NCBI GenBank assembly: GCA_963825645.1
Contig: CAWGTT010000002.1
Span: forward strand, 992,001 to 1,056,000
Length of the DNA: 64,000 nucleotides
Source of the DNA: JADJPO01 sp963825645
Lineage (GTDB): Bacteria; Actinomycetota; Actinomycetes; Actinomycetales; Kineosporiaceae
Direction of reading: 5' to 3'
The translations under genes and the position numbers were made by a program. This document shows positions 17,692-26,547 of the stretch, in pieces; position 1 is the stretch's first letter; each line of letters opens with the position of its first letter. The notes beneath the pieces were generated by a model. The model was not told the origin of the DNA. It did no database searches and saw nothing but the letters and a program-made list of their open reading frames with translations.

Positions 17692-17738
17692 GTCTAGAGT
17701 CTAGGCCTCTAGACGGCAAGGCGTCTAAGGGTATAGAC
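17692..17738. promoter_or_regulatory. Tandem palindromic operators of hicAB
   Basis: GTCTAGAG (17692-17699) and CTCTAGAC (17707-17714) form an 8-bp inverted repeat with a 7-base spacer that itself contains TCTAG. A second repeat, GTCTA (17723-17727) and TAGAC (17734-17738), follows. They sit directly upstream of hicA and are likely HicB binding sites overlapping the promoter. Confidence 0.65.
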
Positions 17739-17891
17739 GAATGGTCCGCTCGGGATCTACGAATGGCGGTGGGCGAGCGATAGAGGGCGCCGCCGGCCCC
17801 CGCGGTCGTCTCACCGAGCGTCATCGAACCAGCAATCTGGGTGGGGGACGGCCAGCGGGCAACCTCGGCCCTGTGAACGCCGTCGCTGACC

Positions 17892-17955
17892 GCCGAGGCA
17901 GCGAAAAGGCAGCGAACCCGCCGCCACCTGACGCCACCGGATGGTGCTGGATGAC
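17892..17955. repeat. 64-bp repeat shared with 24680-24742
   Basis: The two segments agree except for a single-base deletion and one or two substitutions. Both contain GGCAGCGAAAAGGCAGCGA and end GGTGCTGGATGAC. Read on the minus strand the repeat continues the FAAFSLP integrase tail, so it is probably an integrase 3'-end remnant, placed here 56 bases before the partial tRNA repeat. Confidence 0.7.
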
Positions 17956-18010
17956 ACCGACCGAGCACGAGACGCCACCCATCGACACCCGCTGGTGTGC
18001 GGTGTCGGGA

Positions 18011-18025
18011 CTGATAAGGAAGAGG
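18011..18025 (+). repeat. Partial attachment-site copy (att4)
   Basis: CTGATAAGGAAGAGG equals the anticodon-loop side of the tRNA repeat and is preceded by GTGTCGGGA as at 9132. The T-arm part is missing here but a T-arm-like segment stands at 20251. The antiporter gene lies between the two halves. Confidence 0.6.
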
Positions 18026-18055
18026 CCTGGCGTGGCGACGGCACCTCGAAAGGGC

Positions 18056-20182
18056 TCAGGTGGTGTACCCGTCGACCCGTTCTCCAGCGAACCGCTCGGT
18101 GAGCCAGTCCTCGTCGGCAGCCTGGGCTATCCCGCGGGCCCGCAGCAGGGCGACGGCGCGCAGCCCCGAGGCGTTGCGCGACTGCTCGGCGATCCGGCCG
18201 AGCGAGGACCCGACGACATCCGACTGGCCCATCGTCAGCCGGTCGAGGTCCTCGGCGCACGCGGCCTGATAGCCCTCGTATGCCGCGATGACCCGGCCGA
18301 ACGGCTCGGCGAGGAACACCGGAGAGGCGAACTCGCTCTGCATTCCGTTGAGCACCTTGACGACGCGCCTAGACATGATCATCTGCGCGCGCCACGACTC
18401 GAGGAGCTCGACAGTGCTGCGGTGCGCGTGGTTGCGGGTGACGAGTCCGAGCACGCCGTGGACGAGGGTGTCGAAGACGTCCTTGCGGTCGCGGGCCCGG
18501 TGTGGGTCGAGCCCGCCGAGGTCGGCGCCCTCGATGAGCTCGATCTGGAGCTGGAGCTTGCCGTGGAGGCGCCGGTAGGTCAGCTCGCTCACCTCGCCGT
18601 TGACGTACTGCTGGGCGAGCGTGCTCTCCTCGACGCCGATCGCCGTGAGGCGCAGGGATCTCTCGAACAGGTCGATGCCGTGCTGCTCGACGAGGCCGTC
18701 CCGTTCCGCGACGGCCCGGGCGAAGGCCCGGTTGATTCCGTCGACGACCGAGCGATAGTGCTCGTCGCGCACGAGCCCGAGGGTCTCGGAGTCGTCGAAG
18801 GCGGCGCGCTCCGCAAGCAGATAGTAGATGGCCAGGTCCGCCTGGCGGGCGAGCTCGACCGGCTCGAGCTGGTCGATCCTGAGCCGCCGCATGAGCGGGC
18901 CGATGAACGGCGCCTTGAGGAACAGCGTCGTGAGGATGCACGAGATGGTCAGGGCGAGCAAGAACTCGCGGGGCGTCGACTCCAGCCCCCAGCCGGGCAC
19001 GGTGAAGTCCGGTGGAATGAGGAGGACGACGATGATGGCCAGCGCCCCGCGCAGACTCCCGAAGGCGAGGATCTTCTGCCAGGAGCTGCTCACGCCGGCG
19101 TCGATATGGAGACGGTTGACCGGGACGGTCACGGCATACACGGACACCGCCCGCATCGTCGCGACGACGAGGACGGACAGGACCATGACGAGCCACAGGT
19201 CCGCGAGGTGGACCTCGGTGGAGGCGAACAGCAGCCCCGCGAGGATGAAGACAAGGGAGTTGACGATGAAGGCGAGGTGGCTGACGGTCTTATCGACGTA
19301 GGCCTCGGTGCGGGGCGTGAGCGAGTGCCTCGCGTAGTTGCCGAGGAACAGCGAAGAGATCGTCGTCGCGATGATCGACGAGACCCGCAGCGCGACGCCG
19401 CCGACCGCCCACCCCTGCTCGTTGATGAGCTCACCGGTGATGAAGACGAGGTGCGCCGAGATCATCAGCAGGGTCGCGGAGACGAACTCGTTGGTTCGCG
19501 TGCGCCGCAGCACGACACCCAGCAGGCTCGCGCCGCCGAGGCCGAGCAGGACGCCGGCGAGGACCATGACCACGAATGCCGCGACGCCGGCGAGGACGGT
19601 GGGCACCCCGTGGAACCCGGAGCCGGCGACGGCGAGGACGACAAGGAACAGGGCGACGGCGGTGCCGTCGTTGAAGAGCGACTCGCCCTCGAAGATGATC
19701 GAGAGTCGTCTGGGGGCGCCGAAGTCCTTGAAGAGGGCGAGGACGGCGACCGGGTCGGTGGCCGAGATGATCGCCCCGAAGAGGAGGAGGACGGTGAAGG
19801 GCACCGGGATGTCGACGGCATTCAGCAGCAGGTAGAGAACCCCGGCCGAGCCGAACGCGGACACCAGCAACCCGACGACCGCAAGGAGAGAGATGGTCCA
19901 GGCGCTGTCGAGCATCATGCGGATGCTCATGCTGTAGCCCGACTCGAAGATCAGCACCGGCAGGAAGATGTAGAACAGCAGCTCGGGGGTCAGCTGAAGA
20001 TCGTCGAGGAACCCGAAGACCCGGCCCAGCACGGGCAGGCGCACCACGGGGACGAGAGCGATCCCGGCCGCGACGAGCAGGACGGTGTACGGGAGCCGAA
20101 ACCGTCGCGCGGCGTAGAAGACGCCCGATGCGAGGGCGAGCAGGCTGAACAGGGAGAGCACCGAGGTGATCGTGAACTCCAT
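18056..20182 (-). CDS. Na+/H+ antiporter, CPA1 family
   Basis: The 708-residue protein has about twelve hydrophobic segments (residues 5-430), including the conserved LLFGAIISATDPVAVLALFK and FEGESLFNDGTAVALFLVVL; the Asp residues of ISATDP and FNDG are the ion-translocating type. A cytoplasmic C-terminal domain of about 270 residues rich in helices follows. It should exchange Na+ or K+ for H+ at the plasma membrane. The gene is full length. It fills the space between two halves of a tRNA-derived repeat. Confidence 0.9.
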   Translation of the reverse strand: MEFTITSVLSLFSLLALASGVFYAARRFRLPYTVLLVAAGIALVPVVRLPVLGRVFGFLDDLQLTPELLFYIFLPVLIFESGYSMSIRMMLDSAWTISLLAVVGLLVSAFGSAGVLYLLLNAVDIPVPFTVLLLFGAIISATDPVAVLALFKDFGAPRRLSIIFEGESLFNDGTAVALFLVVLAVAGSGFHGVPTVLAGVAAFVVMVLAGVLLGLGGASLLGVVLRRTRTNEFVSATLLMISAHLVFITGELINEQGWAVGGVALRVSSIIATTISSLFLGNYARHSLTPRTEAYVDKTVSHLAFIVNSLVFILAGLLFASTEVHLADLWLVMVLSVLVVATMRAVSVYAVTVPVNRLHIDAGVSSSWQKILAFGSLRGALAIIVVLLIPPDFTVPGWGLESTPREFLLALTISCILTTLFLKAPFIGPLMRRLRIDQLEPVELARQADLAIYYLLAERAAFDDSETLGLVRDEHYRSVVDGINRAFARAVAERDGLVEQHGIDLFERSLRLTAIGVEESTLAQQYVNGEVSELTYRRLHGKLQLQIELIEGADLGGLDPHRARDRKDVFDTLVHGVLGLVTRNHAHRSTVELLESWRAQMIMSRRVVKVLNGMQSEFASPVFLAEPFGRVIAAYEGYQAACAEDLDRLTMGQSDVVGSSLGRIAEQSRNASGLRAVALLRARGIAQAADEDWLTERFAGERVDGYTT

Positions 20183-20250
20183 CTACCGATGGTGGCAGCC
20201 TCCCCGCCGGACCTGCTATGACGTTTGGCAGCAATGACGCTCGCTGTGGT

Positions 20251-20277
20251 CTGGGTTCAAGTCCAGTTGGGCCCACC
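20251..20277 (+). repeat. T-arm/acceptor fragment (att5)
   Basis: GGTTCAAGTCCAGTTGGGCCCACC differs from the tRNA-Ile 3' end by one substitution, and the bases before it differ slightly. It is the last tRNA-derived copy in the window and may be the distal border of the accretion zone. Confidence 0.65.
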
Positions 20278-20526
20278 GTGAACAACCCCGCAGCTCCCAG
20301 CGGCATCGACACGGGCGGGCGAACGTCACCGGAGCCCTCTGTCGCTCGGCCACTCGGCGTTCCCGTCTGGGACGGCCTCGCAGAACCCCTCACGATCCGC
20401 GCCCACCACACTGCGGCAATGCGGCCTCGGTGACCTTCGCACCTTCTTCCCGGTCAGGCGGAGGCAGAGGATGAATGAGGCCATGCGCCCAAGATCACGT
20501 GGGTGCGCCGAGTCGAGGGAGCCAGC
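20278..20526. other. Leader region of the ATP-grasp operon
   Basis: No gene is supported here. The region must contain the promoter of the following operon, but I see no convincing -35/-10 pair. Confidence 0.4.
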
Positions 20527-21891
20527 ATGCATGCTCTCGAGACAGCGAGAACGATCGACCCAACCTGTGGATCCGAGAGGAGAAGCAGCACCGCACGGGT
20601 CTTCGTCGTCGGAGCCGACCCCTTCAGCATGGCGATGCTCCCGGCGGTGGAGCTCGACTCGGCAGTGGAGTTCGTTCCGTTGCTGGGCATCGACGACGTA
20701 CGCCCCAGGCGTGGTGATCCACCGGACTTCCTGGCGTTGGTGCGGGAGGCAGAGCGGCGACTCCGAGCCGATGATGGCCCTATCGATGCGGTCGTTGGAT
20801 GGTGGGACTTCCCGACGACCGGAATCGTGCCGATCCTGCAGCGGCGCTTCGGTCTCCATGGTGCCGAGCCACGGTCGGTGGCCGCACTCGAGCACAAGTA
20901 CTGGAGCCGGAAGGTGCAGCTCGAGGTGGTCCCCGACCATGTGCCCCTCTTCGCAGCTCTCGATCCGTTCGCCTCCGACGCGGCGGTGGTCGACTTCCCC
21001 TTCCCCTTCTGGATCAAGCCGATCAAGTCGCACTCATCACACCTGGGGCTTCGGGTCGGGAGCCGGGAGGATCTGCGCAGAGCACTCGACGCCATTCGTC
21101 GAGGAATCGCCCGGTTCGGCGAACCCTTCGACCAGTTCCTCTCGCTCCTCGACCTACCCCCCGAGGTGGCAGGGGTTTCGGGTCACCATTGCCTCATCGA
21201 GGAGATCATCTCGACCGACCACCAGTGCACGCTCGAGGGATACTCCCACCGGGGTGACGTGGTGGTCTACGGGGTGGTGGACTCGATTCGATCCGACAGG
21301 AACCGGTCGAGCTTCTCCCGCTACCAGTACCCGTCCCGACTCCCACCGGCGACACTCCATCGCATGATCGACGCGACGCAACGGGTGATCCGCCGTGTGG
21401 GGTACGACGACGCCCCCTTCAACGCCGAGTTCTTCTGGAACCAGCACACGGATGTGCTGTGGCTACTCGAGGTGAACTGCCGCATCTCCAAGTCTCACTG
21501 CCCGTTGTTCCTGATGGTCGACGGAGCCAGCCATCAGAAGGTGCTCGTAGAACTGGCCCTAGGGAGGAAGCCCGCCTTTCCACGGCGCCAAGGCCGGCAC
21601 GGCGTCGCTGCCAAGTTCATGATCCGCGCCTTCGAGGACGGCGTTATGGAGCAGGTACCGGACGCCGACGATCTGGCCAACCTACGGCACCGCTTTCCCG
21701 ACGCCCGGTTCAAGCTGCTCGTCGAGGAAGGCAGTCGCCTCGCCAACCTTCCCTACCAGGACAGCTACAGCTTCGAGCTCGCGGAGCTGTATCTGGGCGC
21801 TCCCGACAGCGACACCCTCGTGCGCATGTACGACGCTGCGCGCCGCATGCTCCCGCTTCGCCATCGACCCACGTCCCCAGGACCCCGATGA
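20527..21891 (+). CDS. ATP-grasp domain protein
   Basis: The product is about 454 residues. It has an N-terminal Rossmann-like part (VFVVGADPFSMAM, IDAVVGWWDFPTT), KYWSRKVQLEVV, the nucleotide-binding strand PFPFWIKPIKSHSSHLGLRV and the metal-binding segment DAPFNAEFFW...LLEVNCRIS, all as in ATP-grasp ligases. Such enzymes join a carboxylate to an amine, thiol or imine using ATP. ATG 20527 is chosen for GAGGGAG upstream. The stop overlaps the ATG of a CocE-type hydrolase (ATGA), so the two are co-translated. The substrate is unknown. Confidence 0.85.
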   Translation: MHALETARTIDPTCGSERRSSTARVFVVGADPFSMAMLPAVELDSAVEFVPLLGIDDVRPRRGDPPDFLALVREAERRLRADDGPIDAVVGWWDFPTTGIVPILQRRFGLHGAEPRSVAALEHKYWSRKVQLEVVPDHVPLFAALDPFASDAAVVDFPFPFWIKPIKSHSSHLGLRVGSREDLRRALDAIRRGIARFGEPFDQFLSLLDLPPEVAGVSGHHCLIEEIISTDHQCTLEGYSHRGDVVVYGVVDSIRSDRNRSSFSRYQYPSRLPPATLHRMIDATQRVIRRVGYDDAPFNAEFFWNQHTDVLWLLEVNCRISKSHCPLFLMVDGASHQKVLVELALGRKPAFPRRQGRHGVAAKFMIRAFEDGVMEQVPDADDLANLRHRFPDARFKLLVEEGSRLANLPYQDSYSFELAELYLGAPDSDTLVRMYDAARRMLPLRHRPTSPGPR

Positions 21892-23912
21892 GACACCGGG
21901 CCGACCTGCCGATCGACGTGATGGAGGAGACCAACGTCTGGATACCGATGCCCGACGGCGCCCGCCTGGCCGCCCGGCTGTGGCGGCCGACGAACGCCGC
22001 CGCCGAGCCGGTACCCGCCATCCTCGAGTACATCCCGTACCGGAAGCGGTTTGGCACTGCCGAACGCGACGCCATCACCCACCGGTACCTGGCCGGACAC
22101 GGCTACGCGTGCGCCCGAGTCGACCTGCGGGGATCCGGGGAATCCGATGGTGTTCTGACCGACGAGTATCTCCCGCAAGAGCTGAATGACGGATTGGAGG
22201 TGATCGACTGGATTGCGTCCCAGCCGTGGTGTGACGGCAATGTGGGGATGATGGGGCTCTCCTGGGGGGGCTTCAATGCGCTGCAGATCGCCGCGCTCCG
22301 TCCACCTGCATTGAGAGCAGTCGTCACGTGCTCATCGACCGACAACCGCTTCTCCGACGACGTGCACCACATGGGTGGATGCCTCCTAGGCGACAACCTC
22401 TCCTGGGCGTCGGTGATGTTCGCCTACAACACCCTCCCGCCCGACCCGGAGCTGGTCGGAGACCGGTGGCGCCGGATGTGGCTCGACCGACTCGAGGGAA
22501 GCGGGTTGTGGCTCGACACCTGGCTGGGTCACCAGCGACGCGACGACTACTGGGCCTATGGCTCGGTGTGCGAGGACTACTCGGCGATCACCTGCCCCGT
22601 CTATGCGGTGAGCGGCTGGGCTGACGGATACTCGAACACCGTGTTCCGCCTCCTCGCCCATCTCGATGTCCCCCGGCGGGGTCTCATCGGTCCCTGGGGC
22701 CACCAGTACCCGCACCTCGGAAAGCCGGGGCCGGCCATAGGATTCCTCCAGGATCTGCTGCGGTGGTGGGACCAGTGGCTCAAGGGAGTCGACACCGGCA
22801 TCACCGACGAACCGATGCTCAGGGTCTGGATGCTGGACAGCGTTCCGCCGACCACGAGCTACGAGCACCGTCCAGGCCGGTGGGTGGCGGAACGGTCCTG
22901 GCCCTCGACCCGGATCGAGACCCGCTCGCTGGAGTTCACGGGTCGGGGTGGACTGTCGAACGGCGATTCCGCCGGCAGGCCCGCAGCACTCCACATCACA
23001 TCGCCCCTGACCGTGGGGCTGTTCGCCGGGAAATGGTGTTCGTACGCATCAGGGCCGGATCTCGCCCACGATCAACGTCAAGAGGATGGCGGAGCGCTGG
23101 TGTTCGAGAGTGATCCCTTGACGCGTTTCACAGAGATCCTCGGAGCACCGGTCGTCGAACTCGAGGTCGACTCCAACCGGCCCGTGGCCCAAGTCGCCGT
23201 TCGTCTCTGCGACGTCGCGCCTGACGGTAAGGCGACGCGGGTCACCTATGGGCTGCTCAACCTGACGCACCGGGACGGGTCCATGCGACCCGAGCCCCTC
23301 GAACCCGGACGCCGCTACTCGGTGACGGTGCCCCTCAACCACGTCGCCCAGGTGTTCCCGGCCGGTCATCGCCTGCGGGTCTCGATCTCGACGTCGTACT
23401 GGCCGTTGGCCTGGCCGCCGCCAGAGCCGGTGACATTGACGGTCCACACCGCCGGGAGTCGCCTGCTTCTCCCCTACCGTCCACCTGATCCCGCCGATGC
23501 CGACCTTCCCGCCTTGCCCGAGCCGGAGGGGGCACGACCCATCTCCAGGACCCTGCTCCAGCCGGAGCATCACAACTGGCTCGTTCACCGTGATCTCGCA
23601 ACCGACCGGTCGACGCTCGAGGTGATCGATGACCGGGGAGTCGTGCGCCTCGACGACATCGACCTGGTCGTCGGAGCCGCTGCTCGGGAGCGATACTCGT
23701 CCGTCGCCGACGACTTCGGGTCGGCACGCGGCGAAACCACCTGGGAGCGGACCCTCTCGAGGGGAGGTTGGTCGATCCGCACCCTCACGCGCACCGTGCT
23801 GACCTCGACGGCTGAGGCGTTCCACATCGAGGCCGAGCTCGATGCCTACGAGGGCGATCGACGGGTGTTCTGCCGCATGTGGCATCGGACCGTACCCCGC
23901 GACCACCTCTGA
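21888..23912 (+). CDS. CocE/NonD family hydrolase (S15 peptidase-like)
   Basis: The 674-residue protein has an alpha/beta hydrolase core with nucleophile Ser125 in GLSWGGF, a further acidic region and GPWGHQYP supplying the His. The C-terminal jelly-roll domain typical of the family (VELEVDSNRPVAQVAVRLCD, FPAGHRLRVSISTSYWPL) follows. Members cleave esters or X-Pro/acyl-amide bonds. An extra C-terminal ~130 residues after the jelly roll is longer than in CocE. No signal peptide is seen. It is coupled to the ATP-grasp gene. Confidence 0.9.
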   Translation: MRHRADLPIDVMEETNVWIPMPDGARLAARLWRPTNAAAEPVPAILEYIPYRKRFGTAERDAITHRYLAGHGYACARVDLRGSGESDGVLTDEYLPQELNDGLEVIDWIASQPWCDGNVGMMGLSWGGFNALQIAALRPPALRAVVTCSSTDNRFSDDVHHMGGCLLGDNLSWASVMFAYNTLPPDPELVGDRWRRMWLDRLEGSGLWLDTWLGHQRRDDYWAYGSVCEDYSAITCPVYAVSGWADGYSNTVFRLLAHLDVPRRGLIGPWGHQYPHLGKPGPAIGFLQDLLRWWDQWLKGVDTGITDEPMLRVWMLDSVPPTTSYEHRPGRWVAERSWPSTRIETRSLEFTGRGGLSNGDSAGRPAALHITSPLTVGLFAGKWCSYASGPDLAHDQRQEDGGALVFESDPLTRFTEILGAPVVELEVDSNRPVAQVAVRLCDVAPDGKATRVTYGLLNLTHRDGSMRPEPLEPGRRYSVTVPLNHVAQVFPAGHRLRVSISTSYWPLAWPPPEPVTLTVHTAGSRLLLPYRPPDPADADLPALPEPEGARPISRTLLQPEHHNWLVHRDLATDRSTLEVIDDRGVVRLDDIDLVVGAAARERYSSVADDFGSARGETTWERTLSRGGWSIRTLTRTVLTSTAEAFHIEAELDAYEGDRRVFCRMWHRTVPRDHL

Positions 23913-24021
23913 CCGTCCGCCCCTACTCGTCCACGTCCCGGGTGTTACCGGTCGCCGCGGCGCGGGCGCTGGTGCGCTGCCCCGTCTCTGAACACGAACT
24001 TGATCTGATCGGAGACTCCCG

Positions 24022-24285
24022 CTAGCGGTCGCGGCAGATCTCGCGGCGGTGTCCGACGGCCACGACGAGGACGACCAGGACGTCGTCGTGGACCTCGTAG
24101 ATGATCCGGTAGTCACCGGTTCGCACCCGCCACTCGCCGTCGCCGCCGACGAGTCTGCGAGCGGAGGCCGGGCGGGGGTCGCCGGCGAGGAGCTCGATCG
24201 CCGCTTGGACTCGACGACGGGCGACGGCGTCGAGCTTGCGCAGTTGCCGAAGGGCGGCGGGGGCGACCTGGATTCGATAGGTCAC
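24022..24285 (-). CDS. relE: RelE family toxin
   Basis: The 87-residue product reads MTYRIQVAPAALRQLRKLDA, VAGDPRP-type loop as LLAGDPRPASARRLVGGDGE, WRVRTGDYRIIYEVHDDVLV and VGHRREIC. These are classic RelE motifs, with the basic residues of the ribosome-dependent RNase (K/R in RKL, R in WRVRTGDYR). The ATG overlaps the antitoxin stop by 4 bases. Confidence 0.92.
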   Translation of the reverse strand: MTYRIQVAPAALRQLRKLDAVARRRVQAAIELLAGDPRPASARRLVGGDGEWRVRTGDYRIIYEVHDDVLVVLVVAVGHRREICRDR

Positions 24286-24566
24286 GCCGAGGCAGCCGAC
24301 ACATCCAGGCCGAGGTCGGTCTTGACCTGCTCCCAGGGGATGGGTGGCTGGCCGGTCTCGGCCATCTCATCATGCGCCGCGCGGGCGGCCCTGATGTCGG
24401 CCAGGTCCTCGGCGGCCGCGATCAGCTCGTCCAGGTCTTCGGCGTCGATCACGGCGGCGATCCGGCGGCCGCGGCGGGTCAGGAACACCGGGTGGTGGCC
24501 GACGCGGGCCTCGTCCACGACCTCCGCGAGGCGGGCCCGCGCCTGCGTCACCGTCATCTCGTCCAT
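24282..24566 (-). CDS. Phd/YefM family antitoxin
   Basis: The 94-residue product reads MDEMTVTQARARLAEVVDEA and VFLTRRGRRIAAVIDAEDLD, a typical Phd/YefM N-terminus, followed by an acidic helical tail. ATG 24566 starts just below an AT-richer stretch (24567-24605) that is probably the promoter/operator. It is coupled to relE. Confidence 0.9.
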   Translation of the reverse strand: MDEMTVTQARARLAEVVDEARVGHHPVFLTRRGRRIAAVIDAEDLDELIAAAEDLADIRAARAAHDEMAETGQPPIPWEQVKTDLGLDVSAASA

Positions 24567-24679
24567 CGCCTCAGAATACGCGGTTATCGCTGAAACGTAC
24601 ATAACAGCGCTCCGACACAACCGGACCCTCTGGAGAGCCGCGGGTGGGACGGGTGCTAGCAGGTCAGCTCGTTGTGGCC

Positions 24680-24742
24680 GCCGAGGCAGCGAAAAGGCAG
24701 CGACCCGTCGCCACCTGACGCCACCGGATGGTGCTGGATGAC
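24680..24742. repeat. Second copy of the 64-bp integrase-tail repeat
   Basis: See 17892-17955. This copy lies 4.4 kb beyond the last tRNA fragment, which suggests that the mobile-element traffic extended further right or that the segment was carried by a rearrangement. Confidence 0.65.
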
Positions 24743-24897
24743 GTCGTCCCCCGGGACGCCCGGCCCGGGGAACGTCGCCGGGAACCACTCGGCCCTTCCT
24801 GTCACCGGACGCCGCCCGTAGATTCGCCGCGAGGACGCATCGGCGAGGAGAACAGGGGCAGGGATGTCGACCATCACGGTGGCGGGGGCGGGTACGG

Positions 24898-26547
24898 ATG
24901 GGCGCTGAGGCCTTTGAGCACGGGCTGGAACCACGGCCGGCCAACCACGCCCCGCTCACCCCGCTGGTCTTCCTGGACTGGAGCGCGGACGTCTACCCGC
25001 AGCGGCTCGCAGTGGTGCACGGCGCCAGGCGCTACACCTGGGCGCAGACCCGCGAGCGCTGCCGTCGCTTGGCCTCGGCCCTGGCCGAGCGGGGGGTGGG
25101 TCGCGGCGATGCGGTCGCCGTGCTGCTCCACAACACCCCGGAGATGATCGAGGCCCACTTCGGAGTGCCGATGACCGGGGCGGTCCTGACCACGATCAAC
25201 ACTCGGTTGGACGCCGGGACGGTCCGCTACATCCTCGGGCACAGCCAGGCGAAGGTGCTGCTGGTCGACCGGGCGCTGTCCGGCGTCGCCGCGCAGGCGC
25301 TGGTCGGGCTGGGCAACCCGCCGGTCGTGGTCGACGTCATCGACAGCGAGTACGACGGCCCGGGCGAGCGCATCGGCGCGACGGACTACGAGTCGCTGCT
25401 CGCGGCGTCCGCGCCGGACTTCGCCCGCACCGAGCCGCTCGACGAGTGGCAGGCGATCGCGCTGAACTACACCTCGGGCACCACCGGGCGTCCCAAGGGC
25501 GTGGTCTACCACCACCGCGGTGCGCACCTGAACGCCGTCGGCAACATCCTTACCTGGGGGATGCAGCGACACGCGGTGTATCTGTGGACGCTGCCCTTGT
25601 TCCATTGCAACGGCTGGTGTTTTGCGTGGACCATGGCCGCCAACTCCGGAACCAACGTCTGCCTGCGGACGGTTGACGCGGCCACCATCTTCGCCCTGAT
25701 CGGCGAGCACAAGGTGACCCACTACTGCGGGGCGCCCGTGGTGCACAGCATGCTGATCAACGCCCCGGAGGCGCTGCGGCCCACGATCGACCACACCGTG
25801 CACGCCATGGTCGCCGCCGCCCCGCCGCCCGCCACCATGATCGAGGGCATGGAGCAACTCGGCTTCGACCTGACCCACGTCTACGGGCTCACCGAGACCT
25901 ACGGTCCGGCCACGGTCTGCGCCAAGCAGGACGAATGGGCGTCGCTGGACCTGCACGAGCGGGCGGTGCGCAACGGCCGCCAGGGCGTCCGCTACCTGCT
26001 TCAGGATGAGATGTCCGTAATCGACGTGGACACCGGCGAGCCGGTGCCCGCGGACGGCGAGACCGTCGGCGAGATCGTCTACCGCGGCAACATCACCATG
26101 AAGGGCTACCTCGAGGACGACGAGGCGACGGACCGCGCGTTCGCCGGCGGCTGGTTCCACTCCGGTGACCTGGCCGTGCTCGAACCCGACGGCTATATCA
26201 AGATCCGCGACCGGGCCAAGGACGTGATCATCTCCGGCGGGGAGAACATCTCCTCGGTCGAGGTGGAGGACGCGCTCTACCACCATCCCGCGGTGGCCTT
26301 CGCCGGGGTGGTGGCCCAGCCGGACCCGAAGTGGGGAGAGACCCCGGTCGCCTATGTCGAGCTCAAGCCGGGACATGAGCCGGACGACGCGCTGGCCAGC
26401 GAGCTGATCGCTCACTGTCGCCGGCTGCTGGCGGGCTTCAAGGTGCCGCGGTCGGTGGTATTCGGCGAGCTGCCGAAGACCTCAACCGGCAAGATCCGCA
26501 AGACCGAGCTGCGCGAGCGGGCCCACTCGGCCGACTCGTTCACCTGA
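24898..26547 (+). CDS. Acyl-CoA synthetase (AMP-forming)
   Basis: The 549-residue protein has the adenylate-forming motifs LNYTSGTTGRPKGVVYHHRG, HVYGLTETYGPATVC, GWFHSGDLAVLEPDGYIKIR and the C-terminal PKTSTGKIRKTELR with catalytic Lys. It activates a carboxylic acid to acyl-CoA via acyl-AMP. It resembles the medium-chain/methylmercaptopropionate ligase branch, but the substrate cannot be fixed. A 14-codon frame (ATG 24864 to TGA 24908, MSTITVAGAGTDGR) overlaps the start and could be a leader peptide. No operon partner is visible. Confidence 0.92.
   Translation: MGAEAFEHGLEPRPANHAPLTPLVFLDWSADVYPQRLAVVHGARRYTWAQTRERCRRLASALAERGVGRGDAVAVLLHNTPEMIEAHFGVPMTGAVLTTINTRLDAGTVRYILGHSQAKVLLVDRALSGVAAQALVGLGNPPVVVDVIDSEYDGPGERIGATDYESLLAASAPDFARTEPLDEWQAIALNYTSGTTGRPKGVVYHHRGAHLNAVGNILTWGMQRHAVYLWTLPLFHCNGWCFAWTMAANSGTNVCLRTVDAATIFALIGEHKVTHYCGAPVVHSMLINAPEALRPTIDHTVHAMVAAAPPPATMIEGMEQLGFDLTHVYGLTETYGPATVCAKQDEWASLDLHERAVRNGRQGVRYLLQDEMSVIDVDTGEPVPADGETVGEIVYRGNITMKGYLEDDEATDRAFAGGWFHSGDLAVLEPDGYIKIRDRAKDVIISGGENISSVEVEDALYHHPAVAFAGVVAQPDPKWGETPVAYVELKPGHEPDDALASELIAHCRRLLAGFKVPRSVVFGELPKTSTGKIRKTELRERAHSADSFT

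Noticed and set aside
17741..20221. 826-codon plus-strand frame
   Set aside because: It is the antisense shadow of the Na+/H+ antiporter, rich in Glu, Asp and Gly as expected for such a shadow, with no domain.
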